The translations under genes were made by a program, and so were the position numbers. Positions 62,416-63,583 of a stretch of DNA of 63,583 nt are shown here, in pieces; the first letter of the stretch is position 1; the number at the start of each line of letters is the position of its first letter. The stretch lies in NCBI GenBank assembly GCA_015665275.1, contig JADFAL010000038.1:1-63583 (forward strand). The letters run 5' to 3'. The DNA is from Flavobacteriales bacterium. Its GTDB lineage: Bacteria; Bacteroidota; Bacteroidia; Flavobacteriales_D; Crocinitomicaceae. The notes under the pieces were generated by a model. The model had not been told where the DNA came from and searched no databases. It worked only from the letters and a program-made list of their open reading frames with translations.

Positions 62416-63134
62416 TGATTCGGAATTTTGTCTTTATATTAATACTTGGAGCAGGCCTATGGGCCTGCTCTGATGTTTATACACTCTCTGCCGAGGACAA
62501 AACCACTTTAGTTGATAGCGGAATTGAGTCCAATGCATCGATAGATTCTATCATTGCTCCATATCAGAATGAGTTGTCACAGACGATGGATGAGGTGATT
62601 GCATACGCCCCCGAAGATTTTACCAAAGGAAGGCCCAACGGGACATTGAATGATTGGGCGGCCGATGCTATATTATACCACGAACTACGCGTCTCAACAG
62701 ACGTCCAATTTTCAGGGCCTGTGATATGTCTATTGAATGTGGGAGGACTTCGGAATCCTATTAGTAAAGGTGATGTAACCGTTGGTGATATTTACAAATT
62801 AATGCCGTTCGACAACGAAATTGTTTGGGTGGAAATGCCATTGGATTCGCAAGAGGATATTATCAAGTACTTGCAGGCCTCAGGCGGGGAGCCCTTATCT
62901 GGTGCCGTTTTATCGAAGGATAAATTCATTTTTGAAAATGCTAAAGAATTTTACAATTCCTTTTGGGTCATTACTTCGGATTACCTAATGAACGGAGGTG
63001 ATAAAATGGATTTCTTTGAAAAGAAGATTCGAATGAAATACGGAAGTGGTTTGATGCGCGATGCTATGTTGAACGAAGCGAAATTTCAAGACACATTGAA
63101 TGTTACTGATGGTGATAGAATCATTTTAGAATGA
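62415..63134 (+). CDS. 5'-nucleotidase C-terminal-domain lipoprotein (split enzyme)
   Basis: Exported lipoprotein of 239 residues: short signal with lipobox near residue 18 (LGAGLWACS). The mature part is only the 5'-nucleotidase C-terminal (substrate-binding) domain: RPNGTLNDWAADAI near 75, CLLNVGGLRNPISKGDVTVG near 108 (normally NGGGIR), and FWVITSDYLMNGGDKM near 188. No metallophosphatase N-terminal domain precedes it; that domain is encoded by the next gene, starting at 63131 and overlapping by four bases (ATGA). The pair thus looks like a 5'-nucleotidase cut in two, with domain order reversed on the DNA. Function in the absence of the partner is unclear. Confidence 0.85.
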   Translation: MIRNFVFILILGAGLWACSDVYTLSAEDKTTLVDSGIESNASIDSIIAPYQNELSQTMDEVIAYAPEDFTKGRPNGTLNDWAADAILYHELRVSTDVQFSGPVICLLNVGGLRNPISKGDVTVGDIYKLMPFDNEIVWVEMPLDSQEDIIKYLQASGGEPLSGAVLSKDKFIFENAKEFYNSFWVITSDYLMNGGDKMDFFEKKIRMKYGSGLMRDAMLNEAKFQDTLNVTDGDRIILE

Positions 63135-63583
63135 ACAGAAGAGACTTTTTACGTAATACCGCATTAATTTCTGGAGGAACCATGATGGCTCCTTCACTAT
63201 TTGCTAAAGATGTATTGGAGTCGAGCGCATCCAAAGGAGATAAAATTACCATTCTTCATACCAACGATACGCATTCCAATATTGATCCTTTTCCTGAGAA
63301 CCACGCGAAGTATCCGGGACAAGGTGGAGTTTCACGTCGTTTCGAAATGATTCAAAAGATTCGTTCCGAAGAAGAAAATGTTTTGCTACTCGATGCCGGT
63401 GATATCTTCCAGGGAACCCCGTATTTCAACATGTTCGGCGGAGTGCTCGAGATGAAGTTGATGTCGAAGCTTGGTTACGATGCTGCCACGATGGGGAATC
63501 ACGATTTCGACGGTGGAATGGATGGATTCAAGAGTGCGAAGGAATATGCAGACTTCCCCTTTTTATGTTCGAATTACGACTTC
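63131..63583 (+). CDS. Tat-exported 5'-nucleotidase metallophosphatase domain (partial)
   Basis: Cut by the window end after 151 residues. It starts at 63131, overlapping the previous gene's stop (ATGA). The first 25 residues are a Tat signal (NRRDFLRNTALISGG, then a hydrophobic part ending APSLFAK). The metallophosphatase motifs follow: ILHTNDTHSNIDPF near 38 (Asp and His metal ligands), VLLLDAGDIFQGTPYF near 90 (metal-bridging Asp) and GYDAATMGNHDFDGGM near 117 (Asn, His). This is the catalytic half of UshA/5'-nucleotidase, hydrolysing nucleotides to nucleosides and phosphate. Whether its own C-terminal domain follows cannot be seen. Confidence 0.9.
   Translation, partial: MNRRDFLRNTALISGGTMMAPSLFAKDVLESSASKGDKITILHTNDTHSNIDPFPENHAKYPGQGGVSRRFEMIQKIRSEEENVLLLDAGDIFQGTPYFNMFGGVLEMKLMSKLGYDAATMGNHDFDGGMDGFKSAKEYADFPFLCSNYDF

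Noticed and set aside
1-63583. A defence island, prophage or integrated element
   Set aside because: I see no restriction, CRISPR, abortive-infection, transposase or integrase genes, no tRNA with a nearby att-like repeat, and no abrupt change in base use.

Overview
The window is a chromosomal stretch of a free-living Bacteroidota, most likely Flavobacteriales of the Cryomorphaceae/Crocinitomicaceae type (lineage inferred, not proven). The grounds are: several secreted proteins ending in type IX secretion (T9SS) sorting domains; a 289-residue RpoD that lacks region 1.1; a MutS2 that lacks the Smr domain; a TonB receptor with a carboxypeptidase-like N-terminal domain; and Bacteroidota-type promoters (TAnnTTTG, sometimes with an upstream TTG or TTTG) in place of E. 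coli boxes. Most of the window is ordinary, tightly packed chromosome. I see no rRNA, tRNA, CRISPR array, prophage or intact insertion sequence.

Layout. 1-3839: RND efflux permease (cut by the window edge) and its membrane fusion protein. 4058-6141: four small genes of unknown function, two of them membrane proteins. 6273-8640: overlapping operon of a GT2 glycosyltransferase, an ECF sigma factor and RsmG. 8717-12136: tgt and an LptG-type permease, converging with an orphan HisKA_2 histidine kinase. 12245-15108: small secreted protein, a degraded gene relic, a helical-repeat protein, and a YiaA/B-type membrane protein. 15311-18345: MutS2 and an odd lipoprotein. 18425-22546: Tat-exported pirin, exonuclease III, a thioredoxin-fold protein, and two tandem paralogous secreted proteins. 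22855-27105: Psd, CdsA, DUF2007, FtsH and RsfS, all on the minus strand. 27187-31826: BirA, SRPBCC protein, PyrE, Nudix, SDR, and a polytopic membrane protein. 31964-34672: HtpG and a DjlA-like TerB/J protein. 34784-39643: a 1619-residue secreted metalloprotease with nine internal repeats. 40016-44686: RsmI-like methyltransferase, low-molecular-weight tyrosine phosphatase, RpoD, PriA. 44712-52222: lipoprotein, VOC protein, patatin with outer-membrane barrel, THUMP methyltransferase, FHA membrane protein. 52345-55890: citrate synthase and dipeptidyl peptidase IV. 56231-63583: a plus-strand run of a T9SS lamin-tail protein, a TonB receptor, a T9SS endonuclease I, and a 5'-nucleotidase split into two overlapping genes.

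The most interesting points are these. (a) Five genes carry an exact TAnnTTTG box only 4-6 bases before the ATG, and a sixth has a one-mismatch box at the same spacing; this predicts leaderless mRNAs. (b) The distal cluster looks like an extracellular nucleic-acid scavenging set, in which the 5'-nucleotidase is split into a lipoprotein carrying the substrate-binding domain and a Tat-exported catalytic domain. (c) A pirin carries a Tat signal and lies next to a perfect 14-base palindrome. (d) A minus-strand relic of a secreted protein has lost its ATG and its frame. (e) A membrane J-protein directly follows Hsp90. I did not find a clearly new defence system or mobile system.
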